In this document: positions 16,603 through 24,524 of the stretch, in pieces
Layout: each line of letters starts with the position of its first letter
How positions within the stretch are numbered: the stretch's first letter is position 1
Assembly: GCF_040436365.1 (NCBI RefSeq)
Contig: NZ_AP026369.1
Span: 1,055,501-1,119,500 of the forward strand
Direction: 5' to 3'
DNA length: 64,000 nucleotides
Source of the DNA: Hydrogenimonas sp. SS33
Lineage (GTDB): Bacteria > Campylobacterota > Campylobacteria > Campylobacterales > Hydrogenimonadaceae
Notes under the pieces: model-generated
What the model was told of the DNA's origin: nothing
The model's database searches: none
Seen by the model: only the letters and a program-made list of their open reading frames with translations
Translations under genes and position numbers: made by a program

Positions 16603-16810
16603 GTTGCAGCTTTTTAAGCGCTTTCATGTAGGCTTCCCGTTCTTTGGGGGTCATGGTGATCTCGCGTTTCTTGAGTTCCCTTAGAATCACCGCCGCATTC
16701 TGCGCCTTCGCATGGGCCAGCGCGGCGATGAGCTCCTGGGTACTGCGGTCACTGTAATCGATGGCCCAAAGCGTCGCCGCCAGCAGGGGAATCAGAAGAA
16801 AGGTTTTCAT
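16589..16810 (-). CDS. DUF1104-like periplasmic protein
   Basis: 73 residues. Signal peptide MKTFLLIPLLAATLWA, then IDYSDRSTQELIAAL and a charged helical tail with ITMTPKEREAYMKALKKL. This matches the small DUF1104 proteins found in Helicobacter and Campylobacter. Function unknown. First gene of the operon with the two-component system, so possibly linked to its signal. Confidence 0.65.
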   Translation of the reverse strand: MKTFLLIPLLAATLWAIDYSDRSTQELIAALAHAKAQNAAVILRELKKREITMTPKEREAYMKALKKLQHAGK

Positions 16811-16844
16811 GCCCTAATTTTACCCTAACCGGCGCCGGACGTGC

Positions 16845-17279
16845 CTACCCGATATGCCTGGCCACCAGCTGGGCGATCTGGGGCGCGGGCAGCGCACCGC
16901 TGACACGGTCGACCTCCCGGCCGTGCTTGAAGACGATGATGGTGGGAATACCCCGGATGCCGAAGGGGGCGGCCAGCTGCTGGTACTGCTCCGTATTGAC
17001 CTTGGCGAACTGGGCCTTGAGGGGGAACCGGGCCGCCGCCTCTTCGTAGGCCGGTGCCATCATGCGGCACGGCCCGCACCAGGGCGCCCAGAAATCGACG
17101 ACGACGGGAATGTCGCTCTTTTGGATATGGATGTTGAAGGTCTCCGGCGTCAGCTCCACCGGATGGGTGTCCAGCAGCGACTGCTTGCAGTAGCCGCAGT
17201 TGGCCTTGTTGTAGTGCTCCTTCAGAGGAATCCGGTTGACCTTGTGACAGTGGGGGCATACGACGTGAATGGTCGACAT
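16845..17279 (-). CDS. trxC: Thioredoxin 2 (zinc-ribbon type)
   Basis: 144 residues. N-terminal zinc ribbon with Cys 8, 11, 28 and 31, then a thioredoxin domain with DFWAPWCGPCRMM (redox Cys 68 and 71) and the cis-Pro loop IRGIPTIIVF. Cytosolic disulfide reductase. Preceded by CAAGGAGAGCGAG. Downstream of repeat copy B. Confidence 0.94.
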   Translation of the reverse strand: MSTIHVVCPHCHKVNRIPLKEHYNKANCGYCKQSLLDTHPVELTPETFNIHIQKSDIPVVVDFWAPWCGPCRMMAPAYEEAAARFPLKAQFAKVNTEQYQQLAAPFGIRGIPTIIVFKHGREVDRVSGALPAPQIAQLVARHIG

Positions 17280-17358
17280 CTCGCTCTCCTTGCAATCTTT
17301 TTGAAACTATTTTACCTCAAATTTTCCGGCGCTTTTGTACAATAGGTATCAAAAAACA

Positions 17359-17516
17359 CTCTCCTTCAAGTTTAAGACTCCTTTCGGTTTTAAGCGGCTT
17401 TGAGGGCGGCCGTTCGGCACGGGATGTGCCAAACAGCCCTCAACCTCGGAGAAATCCCACGGAGGGGATTTCGAGAATGAGCGAAAAACCGGAAGGAATC
17501 TTGAACTTGAAGCACC
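17359..17516. repeat. Palindromic MITE-like repeat, copy B
   Basis: Inverted copy of the element at 12306-12461. Shared blocks include CGGTTTTAAGCGGCTTTGAG, GGCGGCCG, GGCACGGGATGTGCCAAAC and GGATTTCGAGAATGAGCG. Ends carry CTTCAAG/CTTGAAG inverted repeats. It ends about 22 bases before the TTG start of the aminotransferase gene, so that gene's promoter is probably inside or affected by the element. Confidence 0.85.
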
Positions 17517-17538
17517 GTGAATCAAAAAAGGGACCTCC

Positions 17539-18657
17539 TTGCGATTTGAAACCTACCCTTTCGAAAAACTGACCCTGCTGCTGGAAGATGTGACGCCCAA
17601 CCCGGATCTGGACCCCATCGTCCTGACCATCGGCGAGCCCCAGTTCGACACGCCCGCCTTCATCGCCGAAGCCCTCTGCGAGCATGCGCCGCTTCTGAAA
17701 AAGTATCCCAAAACCGCCGGCGAAGCGGCGCTCAGAGAGGCGATGCGCGGTTTTGTGAAGCACCGCTTCCACATCGAGCTGGACGACTCCCAGATCATCC
17801 CCACCTTCGGGACCCGGGAGCTGCTTTTCAACTTCCCCCAGTTCCTGCTGGCCGACAAACCGTCACCGAAAATGGCCTATACCAACCCCTTCTACCAGAT
17901 CTACGAAGGGGCCGCCATCGCCGCGGGGGCCAGGGTACTGCACCTGAATCTGACGAAAGAGAACCGATTCCTGCCCGTCATGGACGAAAAGGCTTTGAGC
18001 GGGTGCGACCTGGTTATTCTCAACTTCCCAAACAACCCCACAGCCTCGGTCATGCCGATGGAGGAGCTTGTCAAGTGGGTCAAACTGGCCCTGAAACACG
18101 GTTTCGTCCTTCTCAACGACGAGTGCTACAGCGAAATCTACACCCACACGCCGCCGCCCTCCGTTTTGCAGGCGTCGGTGGAGGCGGGCAATCCCGCCTT
18201 CAAAAACGTTCTCGCCATCAACTCCGTCTCCAAACGCTCCAGCGCCCCGGGGCTACGCAGCGGGTTCATCGCAGGCGACGACACGATTTTGCGCGACTAT
18301 ATGCGTTACCGCACCTACGTGGGATGCGCCTCCCCCCTGCCCCTGCAGATGGCGGCCGCCGCCGCCTGGCGGGACAACGACCACGTCGCCGCTTTCCGTG
18401 AAAAGTACCGGGAGAATTTCGCCGTCGCCCGGGAGGTCCTGGGCATCGCCCCCCCCGAGGCGACCTTCTATATCTGGCTCGAAGTGGGGGACGAACTCGC
18501 CTTCACCCGGCGGCTCTACGAAGAAAAAAACGTCAAAGTTCTGCCCGGCAGCTTCCTCGGGCGCGAAGGTATCGGCCAGGGGTATGTGCGCATCGCCCTC
18601 GTCGAAAACGTCGAAAAAACACTGGAAGCGTGCCGGAGGATCGCAGCGGTGTTATAA
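17539..18657 (+). CDS. dapC: PLP aminotransferase, probable succinyldiaminopimelate aminotransferase
   Basis: 372 residues, fold type I: TIGEPQFDTPAFI near the N-terminus, LNFPNNPTASVM (PLP/substrate), NDECYSEIY, and the Schiff-base Lys in INSVSKRSSAPGLRSG. DapC converts N-succinyl-2-amino-6-ketopimelate in lysine and peptidoglycan synthesis; the N-terminus and length resemble Campylobacterota DapC, but the exact substrate is inferred. TTG start with AAGGGA 5 bases upstream. Confidence 0.72.
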   Translation: MRFETYPFEKLTLLLEDVTPNPDLDPIVLTIGEPQFDTPAFIAEALCEHAPLLKKYPKTAGEAALREAMRGFVKHRFHIELDDSQIIPTFGTRELLFNFPQFLLADKPSPKMAYTNPFYQIYEGAAIAAGARVLHLNLTKENRFLPVMDEKALSGCDLVILNFPNNPTASVMPMEELVKWVKLALKHGFVLLNDECYSEIYTHTPPPSVLQASVEAGNPAFKNVLAINSVSKRSSAPGLRSGFIAGDDTILRDYMRYRTYVGCASPLPLQMAAAAAWRDNDHVAAFREKYRENFAVAREVLGIAPPEATFYIWLEVGDELAFTRRLYEEKNVKVLPGSFLGREGIGQGYVRIALVENVEKTLEACRRIAAVL

Positions 18658-18684
18658 ATTGCCGTAAAATGCTACAATAATGTC

Positions 18685-19158
18685 ATGAATGAAATCATCC
18701 GTAAAAATCCGCGTCTCAAAGTGATGCTGAGACAGGTCAAACCGCTCATCATGAATTACATCGATATGGCGATGTACGATTACGAGCGGTACGGATTGCC
18801 CTCCAGCGCCCTGCTGATCCAGGCGCCGCTGCAGATGCTTCTCTCTCTCGAAAGAAACACCCGGAAAACCGACATGGTCATGGCGCTCGACCAGAATCTC
18901 TTCTTCGTCATCTACCCCAACACTTCCATCGAAAAAGGCAAAATCGCTTTCCAGCACATTCTCAAACCTTTTCTGAAAGATGTGAAGGACGGGAAAGTCT
19001 CCGCCGCCATCATGGAGATCGGCTCGGAGGAGATGGAGCCCGAGGAGATCATCGAACGGCTCATCATCGCCCTGCATCATCCCGTCAAAGAGAAAGAGGC
19101 GAAAAACATCCTCGTCGACGCGACGAAGATTCCCTACGAGACCGCCGAAAAAAAGTAG
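18685..19158 (+). CDS. Hypothetical protein, possibly degenerate GGDEF-like
   Basis: 157 residues, soluble. The segment GKIAFQHILKPFLKDVKDGKVSAAIMEIG...PEEIIERLIIALHHPV has the strand-helix pattern and spacing of the C-terminal half of a GGDEF domain, but no GGDEF signature is present. It is convergent with a GGDEF-EAL gene. The family call is weak; otherwise unknown. Confidence 0.6.
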   Translation: MNEIIRKNPRLKVMLRQVKPLIMNYIDMAMYDYERYGLPSSALLIQAPLQMLLSLERNTRKTDMVMALDQNLFFVIYPNTSIEKGKIAFQHILKPFLKDVKDGKVSAAIMEIGSEEMEPEEIIERLIIALHHPVKEKEAKNILVDATKIPYETAEKK

Positions 19159-19172
19159 AACCCCCTTCTACT
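19154..19172. terminator. Hairpin spanning the stop codons of convergent genes
   Basis: AGTAGAA-CCCCC-TTCTACT. The perfect 7-base stem contains the TAG stops of both flanking genes. No U tract on either side; it may act as a weak bidirectional terminator or block exonucleases. Confidence 0.4.
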
Positions 19173-21489
19173 CCGAAACGATTTTCAAAAACTCCTCTTC
19201 CGGTACCGGCGGACTGAAAAAGAATCCCTGGCAGAGTATCGACGGTTCGATCTGACGAAGCTTCTCCACCTGTTCTCTTGTTTCGACCCCTTCGGCCACG
19301 ATGGTATATCCGAACTGTTTGGCAATATCGACAATGGCCCGGACAAGCGCTACATCATCTTCGTCCGTCAGAATGTCCCGAATAAAGGACCGGTCGATTT
19401 TGATCGTTTCAAAATCAAATCGCTTCAGATAAGAGAGTGAGGAGTATCCCGTGCCGAAATCGTCGATCATGAAGCCGATCCCCACCCGGTTGAATCCGGA
19501 AATGATCTCTCTGGCTTTTTCACTCTCTTCCATCAAGACACTTTCGGTGATTTCGAATTTCAACATTCTCGGATCGATCCCGTACCGCTTTACCAGCAGC
19601 ATTACCTCATCGAAAAAATTCTGATGTCGGAACTGTTTGGAACTGAGGTTGACACTGACATAATAGAAATTCAGTTTGCCCTCCTCTTCCCATTTCCTGA
19701 TATGCCGGCATACCTCTTCGATAACCCAGTGCCCGATTTGATGTATGAGCTTCGACTCTTCCGCCACGGGAATAAATTCCGCCGGCGAAACCGTGGTCCC
19801 GTCATCAAGCCGCCAGCGCAACAGCGCTTCGGCTCCGTAAATCCTTTCCCTCTCCATTTCGACAATGGGCTGAAACTCCAGACGAAGCTGATCCCTGTCG
19901 ATGGCATGGCGCAGCTGATGCTCCAGCCAGATGATACGTCTGAGCCGCTTGTCCATCTCCTCTTCATAGAAGGAGGTGTTCCCCTGCCCTTTCCGCTTGG
20001 CGTTGTACATGGCGATATCCGCTTTTCGCAGAATTTCGTCCAGCGGCTGGCTGTCGCCTTTGACGATCACCGCACCGATACTGGTGGTGATATAGAGCTT
20101 TTTCCCTTCAATTTCGATCGGTTCGGACATGGCATCGTGAATCTTTCGGCAGATGTGAAAAGTATGTTCCAGGCTTTCCGTCCGGTCTTTGGAGAGCATC
20201 GGCAGAAAGATGATGAATTCGTCGCCCCCCAGCCGGCAGACTGTATCGCCCTGCCGCAGCAGGGTACGGAGCCTTTTTGCCGTAATCACCAGAAGTTCGT
20301 CCCCGATCCCGTGGCCGTAGGTGTCGTTGATATGTTTGAAACGGTCCAGGTCGAGAAAGAGAATGGCGGAGTAGTACCCTTCGCGGGCCGCCTGGGCGAT
20401 CTGAAGCCGAAATCTGTCTTCAAGAAGTTTCCGGTTGGGCAGCCCGGTCAAACCGTCATGGTAGGCGAGAAATTCGGCTTTCTGCTGTGCTTTGTGTTCC
20501 GACGACTTGTCCTGGACCACCGCAATCCCGCCGATGACGTTGCCGTCGTAGTCCATCAGCGGAGAAAAGACCGTGGAGACCCATATCTCCGAACCGTTTG
20601 CGGTGATGACATAGGGGCCCTCGTAATGTACGACCCGTTTCTCTTCGATCACTTTCCGGACGTTGGCAAAAGGCCTGCGGTCTTTGAGCTGCAGCAAATT
20701 GCTTCCGAGAATGTTTTCTCTCGGAATCCGCAAGAAACGGGAAAGCGCGATATTGCAGTCGACTACATTATAGTCCCTGTCGAAATAGAAGATCCCCACC
20801 GGAGCCTGCTCCGCTATCTGGTCGAGGCGCTGACGGAGAAGTCCGAGTTCCCGATACTGCCGGATCCCCTTTTTCAGAATCTTTCCCAGAATGTCGGTGC
20901 TCATGATAAACGTGGCGATGTAGATGAGAGAAAGAAGGGCCAGGATGTAATGGATCGCATCCCCGCACAGCAAAAAGCGGATGACAAGCGCCGACATGAC
21001 CAAAACCACGTAGGTACGTGACAGGTTCCTGTCGATGGCCAGATTGACGGTTCCGCCGCCGGCCATCCCCACAATGATCAGTGCCAGGATCAGCTCCTGG
21101 AGGGGATGCCCCTCCGGGTAGAGGAAGAGAGCGGCAGCCGCCCACAACAGAACCGTCACCGTCACTTCATAGCGGAATCGGCGGTACCGCTTTTCCAGGT
21201 TTTTGGATGCGCCGTAATGACAATGCTGTACCGCATGGTATATCCGTACCGCCACGGTTCCGGTAATGGCAGAAAGCCAGATTAAAATCAGCGTATGATC
21301 GACGACGGGCCACAAAAAATAGGAGAGAGCAGCAGCGATGAAGAGGGTGAACACCATCGTCGTCGGTACTTTGTCGCATACGGTTTCGACGACCTGTTCC
21401 CGAAGAAAGGATTCATAGACTTCGGAAGCTCCTTTCTCTCTTCCCCTCCATCGGCCGACATATCCCGCTATCTTATCCCATATCTTCAT
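19168..21489 (-). CDS. Membrane-bound PAS-GGDEF-EAL protein (c-di-GMP turnover)
   Basis: 773 residues. Five to six N-terminal membrane segments (to ~residue 210), a PAS domain (~225-340), GGDEF (~345-510) with intact RLGGDEF and an RxGD inhibitory site five residues before it, and EAL (~520-773) with GAEALLRW, VNLSSKQF, ITESVLM, IDDFGTGYSSL and VAEGVET. All key catalytic residues of both domains are present, so it could make or degrade c-di-GMP. The window also holds a c-di-GMP-type riboswitch. Confidence 0.93.
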   Translation of the reverse strand: MKIWDKIAGYVGRWRGREKGASEVYESFLREQVVETVCDKVPTTMVFTLFIAAALSYFLWPVVDHTLILIWLSAITGTVAVRIYHAVQHCHYGASKNLEKRYRRFRYEVTVTVLLWAAAALFLYPEGHPLQELILALIIVGMAGGGTVNLAIDRNLSRTYVVLVMSALVIRFLLCGDAIHYILALLSLIYIATFIMSTDILGKILKKGIRQYRELGLLRQRLDQIAEQAPVGIFYFDRDYNVVDCNIALSRFLRIPRENILGSNLLQLKDRRPFANVRKVIEEKRVVHYEGPYVITANGSEIWVSTVFSPLMDYDGNVIGGIAVVQDKSSEHKAQQKAEFLAYHDGLTGLPNRKLLEDRFRLQIAQAAREGYYSAILFLDLDRFKHINDTYGHGIGDELLVITAKRLRTLLRQGDTVCRLGGDEFIIFLPMLSKDRTESLEHTFHICRKIHDAMSEPIEIEGKKLYITTSIGAVIVKGDSQPLDEILRKADIAMYNAKRKGQGNTSFYEEEMDKRLRRIIWLEHQLRHAIDRDQLRLEFQPIVEMERERIYGAEALLRWRLDDGTTVSPAEFIPVAEESKLIHQIGHWVIEEVCRHIRKWEEEGKLNFYYVSVNLSSKQFRHQNFFDEVMLLVKRYGIDPRMLKFEITESVLMEESEKAREIISGFNRVGIGFMIDDFGTGYSSLSYLKRFDFETIKIDRSFIRDILTDEDDVALVRAIVDIAKQFGYTIVAEGVETREQVEKLRQIEPSILCQGFFFSPPVPEEEFLKIVSE

Positions 21490-21593
21490 TTTGCCTCGTT
21501 CTTCATACCGATCCGTCAGACGAACTCTTCCGGTTGTCGCTTACAGGTTTTTTATAAGTGTACGATGATTGCACTTTCATTCCGATAAGAGGA

Positions 21594-23801
21594 TCAGAGC
21601 CGCACCACCGTCGCGCCGAAACCGCCCATGTGCTGCGGGGCGTCGGAGAAGCCTTTGACGCTCGGGTGCTCTTTCAGAAACTCCCGAACCGCCCTCGCCA
21701 ATCTTCCCGTACCGATGCCGTGGTAGACCAGCACTTCGTCAAAACCCGCCAACAAAGCGTCGGAAAGGAATTTGTCCAACTTCTCGACCGCTTCTTCGGA
21801 GCGCAGGCCGTGGAGGTCCAGCTTCACCGACGCGGTGGCGTTCTCTCTTTGCAGCTTCACCTCCACTTTCTTCTTTTTGGGTGCTTTGGGAGGGTTGCCG
21901 GCGCGCTTGAGCTCGCTTAAGGGAACCCGCAGTTTGATGCCGTCCACGTCGATGGTCGCCTCCTTGGCCTTGAGCGCGACGATTATGCCCCGGTTTTTGC
22001 GGTATTTGACCCTGTCTCCGACGGCGAAAACCTCCTGGCGTTTCGGCGCTTCGATTTTGGCTTTTTGGGTGATTTTGTGGGCTTTGTTCAACTGCCGGTG
22101 CACGGCGCGCTCGTCCTTGGCTTTGAGCGCCTCCCTGGCGGCCCTGGTCGCTTCGGCGTAGATCGCCTCCAGCTCCCGTTTCTTGGCCGTCAATTCGCTC
22201 TCGATGGCGTCGCTGAGTTCCCGGTAGCGCGTTTTTTCCCGCGCCAGCGCCTCGATCTCTTGCTCCAGTTGCGCCCTCTTCTGCCGCAGCTCCTTCTCCA
22301 GGGTGCTGGAGCGCTCGATGAGTTCGTTGAGCCGCTCCTTGTCCTCGCCGTAGACCTCCCGGGCTTTGGCGACGATGTTCCGGGGGACGCCGTAACGCTC
22401 GGCGGTTTCGAAGGCGTAACTCTTGCCGATGATCCCCTGCAAAAAGGTATAGGTCGGCGTCTGGCTCTTTTCGTCGTAGACCGCCGCCACCAGCTCCACC
22501 CGCGGATCTGCCGCCATCATCGCCGCCAGCCGTTTGTGGTGGGTCGTGATGACGATCTTCACCCGACGGCGTACCAACGCCTCGATCATCACTTTAAAGA
22601 GGCTCGCCGCCTCGTCGCTGTCGGTGCCCAGCTCGATCTCGTCAACCCCAACCAGCACGTCGTTTTCGCCAAAAAGGCGGGAGAACTGGCGCATCCGCCC
22701 GGCGAAGGTGGAGATGTCGTTCTTGACATTCTGCGGGTCTTCGATGATCGCCTCGATCTGCTTGAAACTGCCGATGCGGCTCTTTTGGGGGTGGCAGCGC
22801 ATCGGCAGCAGGTATTTGGCGAGCCACGCGGCGCTGAGCACCGATTTGAGCAGCATCGTCTTTCCCCCGGCGTTGACGCCGGTGATCATCAGAACCGGCT
22901 TGGAGAAGTCGATGCTGACGGGTTTGGGATGGGCGAGCGCCGGGTGGGCGAAGTCGTGCAGCACGATGGCGTCGCCTTTTTGGGGGAGGACGAAGGAGAG
23001 GTTCTCCAGACGCGCCATCTGCATCCTTGCCTGGTAGTGGTCGAAGCGGTCGAAGGCGGCGTCGATGAAGCGCAGGAACTTCAGCCACTCCCGCAGGCTC
23101 GCCGACACCTTTTTCGCCACCTCGTAGTAGACCTCCTCCAGCCGGCTGGCGATGCCCGACTCCTTCTCCTTGAGCTTCGCCACGTTTTCGGGAATGACAT
23201 AGAAGAAGCCGCCGGTGGTGCGGCCGATGACGGTCGCCTTGAGGACATGGTTGAAGCCGCCCCTGACCAGCAGCGCCTCTTCGTCGTTGACGTAGTGGAT
23301 CTGCCGATCCACCAGGTAGGGGCCGAGTTTTGCGCTGTTAAGCAGCCGGGAAAGGCTCTGGCGGATCGCCTCGCGGTTCTGCTGCCGCGCCGCTTTTAAA
23401 GAGGCCAGCCGCTCGTCGACTTCGTCGCGCACCTCCCCCTTCTCGTCGAACATCTCGCAAATATCAAGCACCGGCGCCGGAATGACGATCTCCGCCAGCC
23501 ACGCCCCCAGCACATTCTCGGGGGCGATCTGCTTCAGATAGAGAAAATAGCGGACGATTTTGACGATGTCGAAAATCTCGTCCAGCCCCAACACCCCCTG
23601 CTTGGCAAGGCGCATCCATCGCTCCTGCATCTCGGGCACCTTCGGCGGCGCCTTGAACTCCAGCGCTTCCAGCGCCTTGATAAAGCGAAAATGCAGCGCC
23701 CTATCACCCTCCATCGAGAGCGGTTTAGGCCGCGCCAGCAGCCCCTCGAAACGTTCGAGGTAGGCGGTCAGGTCAAGTTGGTCGGTCAAATGTCGTTGCA
23801 T
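21594..23801 (-). CDS. mutS2: Endonuclease MutS2 with Smr domain
   Basis: 735 residues from ATG 23801 (a TTG three codons upstream is also possible). MutS core with Walker A TGVNAGGKTMLLKS, Walker B VGVDEIELGTDSDEAA and ITTHHKRLA; a long coiled coil; a C-terminal Smr nuclease domain LDLHGLRSEEAVEKL...YHGIGTGRL. MutS2 limits homologous recombination and can act on stalled ribosomes. It lies directly downstream of the HepT/MntA pair. Confidence 0.95.
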   Translation of the reverse strand: MQRHLTDQLDLTAYLERFEGLLARPKPLSMEGDRALHFRFIKALEALEFKAPPKVPEMQERWMRLAKQGVLGLDEIFDIVKIVRYFLYLKQIAPENVLGAWLAEIVIPAPVLDICEMFDEKGEVRDEVDERLASLKAARQQNREAIRQSLSRLLNSAKLGPYLVDRQIHYVNDEEALLVRGGFNHVLKATVIGRTTGGFFYVIPENVAKLKEKESGIASRLEEVYYEVAKKVSASLREWLKFLRFIDAAFDRFDHYQARMQMARLENLSFVLPQKGDAIVLHDFAHPALAHPKPVSIDFSKPVLMITGVNAGGKTMLLKSVLSAAWLAKYLLPMRCHPQKSRIGSFKQIEAIIEDPQNVKNDISTFAGRMRQFSRLFGENDVLVGVDEIELGTDSDEAASLFKVMIEALVRRRVKIVITTHHKRLAAMMAADPRVELVAAVYDEKSQTPTYTFLQGIIGKSYAFETAERYGVPRNIVAKAREVYGEDKERLNELIERSSTLEKELRQKRAQLEQEIEALAREKTRYRELSDAIESELTAKKRELEAIYAEATRAAREALKAKDERAVHRQLNKAHKITQKAKIEAPKRQEVFAVGDRVKYRKNRGIIVALKAKEATIDVDGIKLRVPLSELKRAGNPPKAPKKKKVEVKLQRENATASVKLDLHGLRSEEAVEKLDKFLSDALLAGFDEVLVYHGIGTGRLARAVREFLKEHPSVKGFSDAPQHMGGFGATVVRL

Positions 23802-23821
23802 GAATTTCAAAATTTCTATTG

Positions 23822-24181
23822 TCAGTTGTCTGCACCGCTTTGAAAAGCGGCCAGTTTGTGTTTCAGCACAGGAAGGTGATTGACAAGAATGTCTTCGACG
23901 ATATAAAGGTCGATTCCTTCGTAATCGTGCACAATATAGTTGCGCGTGAAATAGGCGCCCTCCTTTTCACGCGCAAGTTCCGCTTTTTCTATGAATGTAT
24001 CATCCAACTTTTTCAATGTCTCCCCAATCTGCGCCAATCCCATGAGTATCGCCATTTTTCCTTCGAAATCTTCCAATGCCGATACCACACCGCCGTGGCG
24101 ATCTTCTATCCGCTCGATATTTTCGATCATCTCCAGGATGAAATCGATTTTCGCCCGCTCGCTTTTATAAGACATTGACAA
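23822..24181 (-). CDS. hepT: HepT-type ribonuclease toxin (DUF86)
   Basis: 119 residues, all helical. The HEPN nuclease motif RX4HXY is intact: RNYIVHDY, Arg 80, His 85, Tyr 87. It overlaps the upstream mntA gene by 17 bases. In this family the MNT partner AMPylates the Tyr of the motif to silence the RNase. A second start at 24175 is possible. Confidence 0.9.
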   Translation of the reverse strand: MSMSYKSERAKIDFILEMIENIERIEDRHGGVVSALEDFEGKMAILMGLAQIGETLKKLDDTFIEKAELAREKEGAYFTRNYIVHDYEGIDLYIVEDILVNHLPVLKHKLAAFQSGADN

Positions 24182-24500
24182 CGCTTTCTTGAATATATCG
24201 CCTGGCTGTTCGAGAAAGGTTGTTGGAAGGGGCCAGATCGACTTTGCGATGCAGTTTTTTCTCCAAAAACTGTTTGATCTCCTCGATCCGCTTCATGGCG
24301 TAAAATCCGCCGAATTTTTGCAAAAACGTAGGCTCCACGTGATATAACAGATCGAGATCGCTATCTTCCCTCAACTCTCCCGATGTAAATGACCCGAATA
24401 TCCCATCGATGACAAAGCCATCTTCCTGCAACATTTTTTTGCATTCGCGGAGCGTTTGCAATATGAAAGGCTCTAAAATTGTCGTTCGTTTTTCAAGCAT
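24165..24500 (-). CDS. mntA: MntA-type nucleotidyltransferase antitoxin
   Basis: 111 residues with the minimal nucleotidyltransferase motif GSX10DXD (GS at 36-37, D48 and D50) in IFGSFTSGELREDSDLD. First gene of a two-gene toxin-antitoxin unit with HepT. Upstream neighbour is the large 5-oxoprolinase-like gene, 24 bases away. Confidence 0.9.
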   Translation of the reverse strand: MLEKRTTILEPFILQTLRECKKMLQEDGFVIDGIFGSFTSGELREDSDLDLLYHVEPTFLQKFGGFYAMKRIEEIKQFLEKKLHRKVDLAPSNNLSRTARRYIQESVVNVL

Positions 24501-24524
24501 ATTCGGATTATTCCATAACCAGCT

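Noticed and set aside
22065-23399. A 444-codon plus-strand frame across mutS2
   Set aside because: Antisense shadow; wecC and mutS2 show the same effect from their codon usage.
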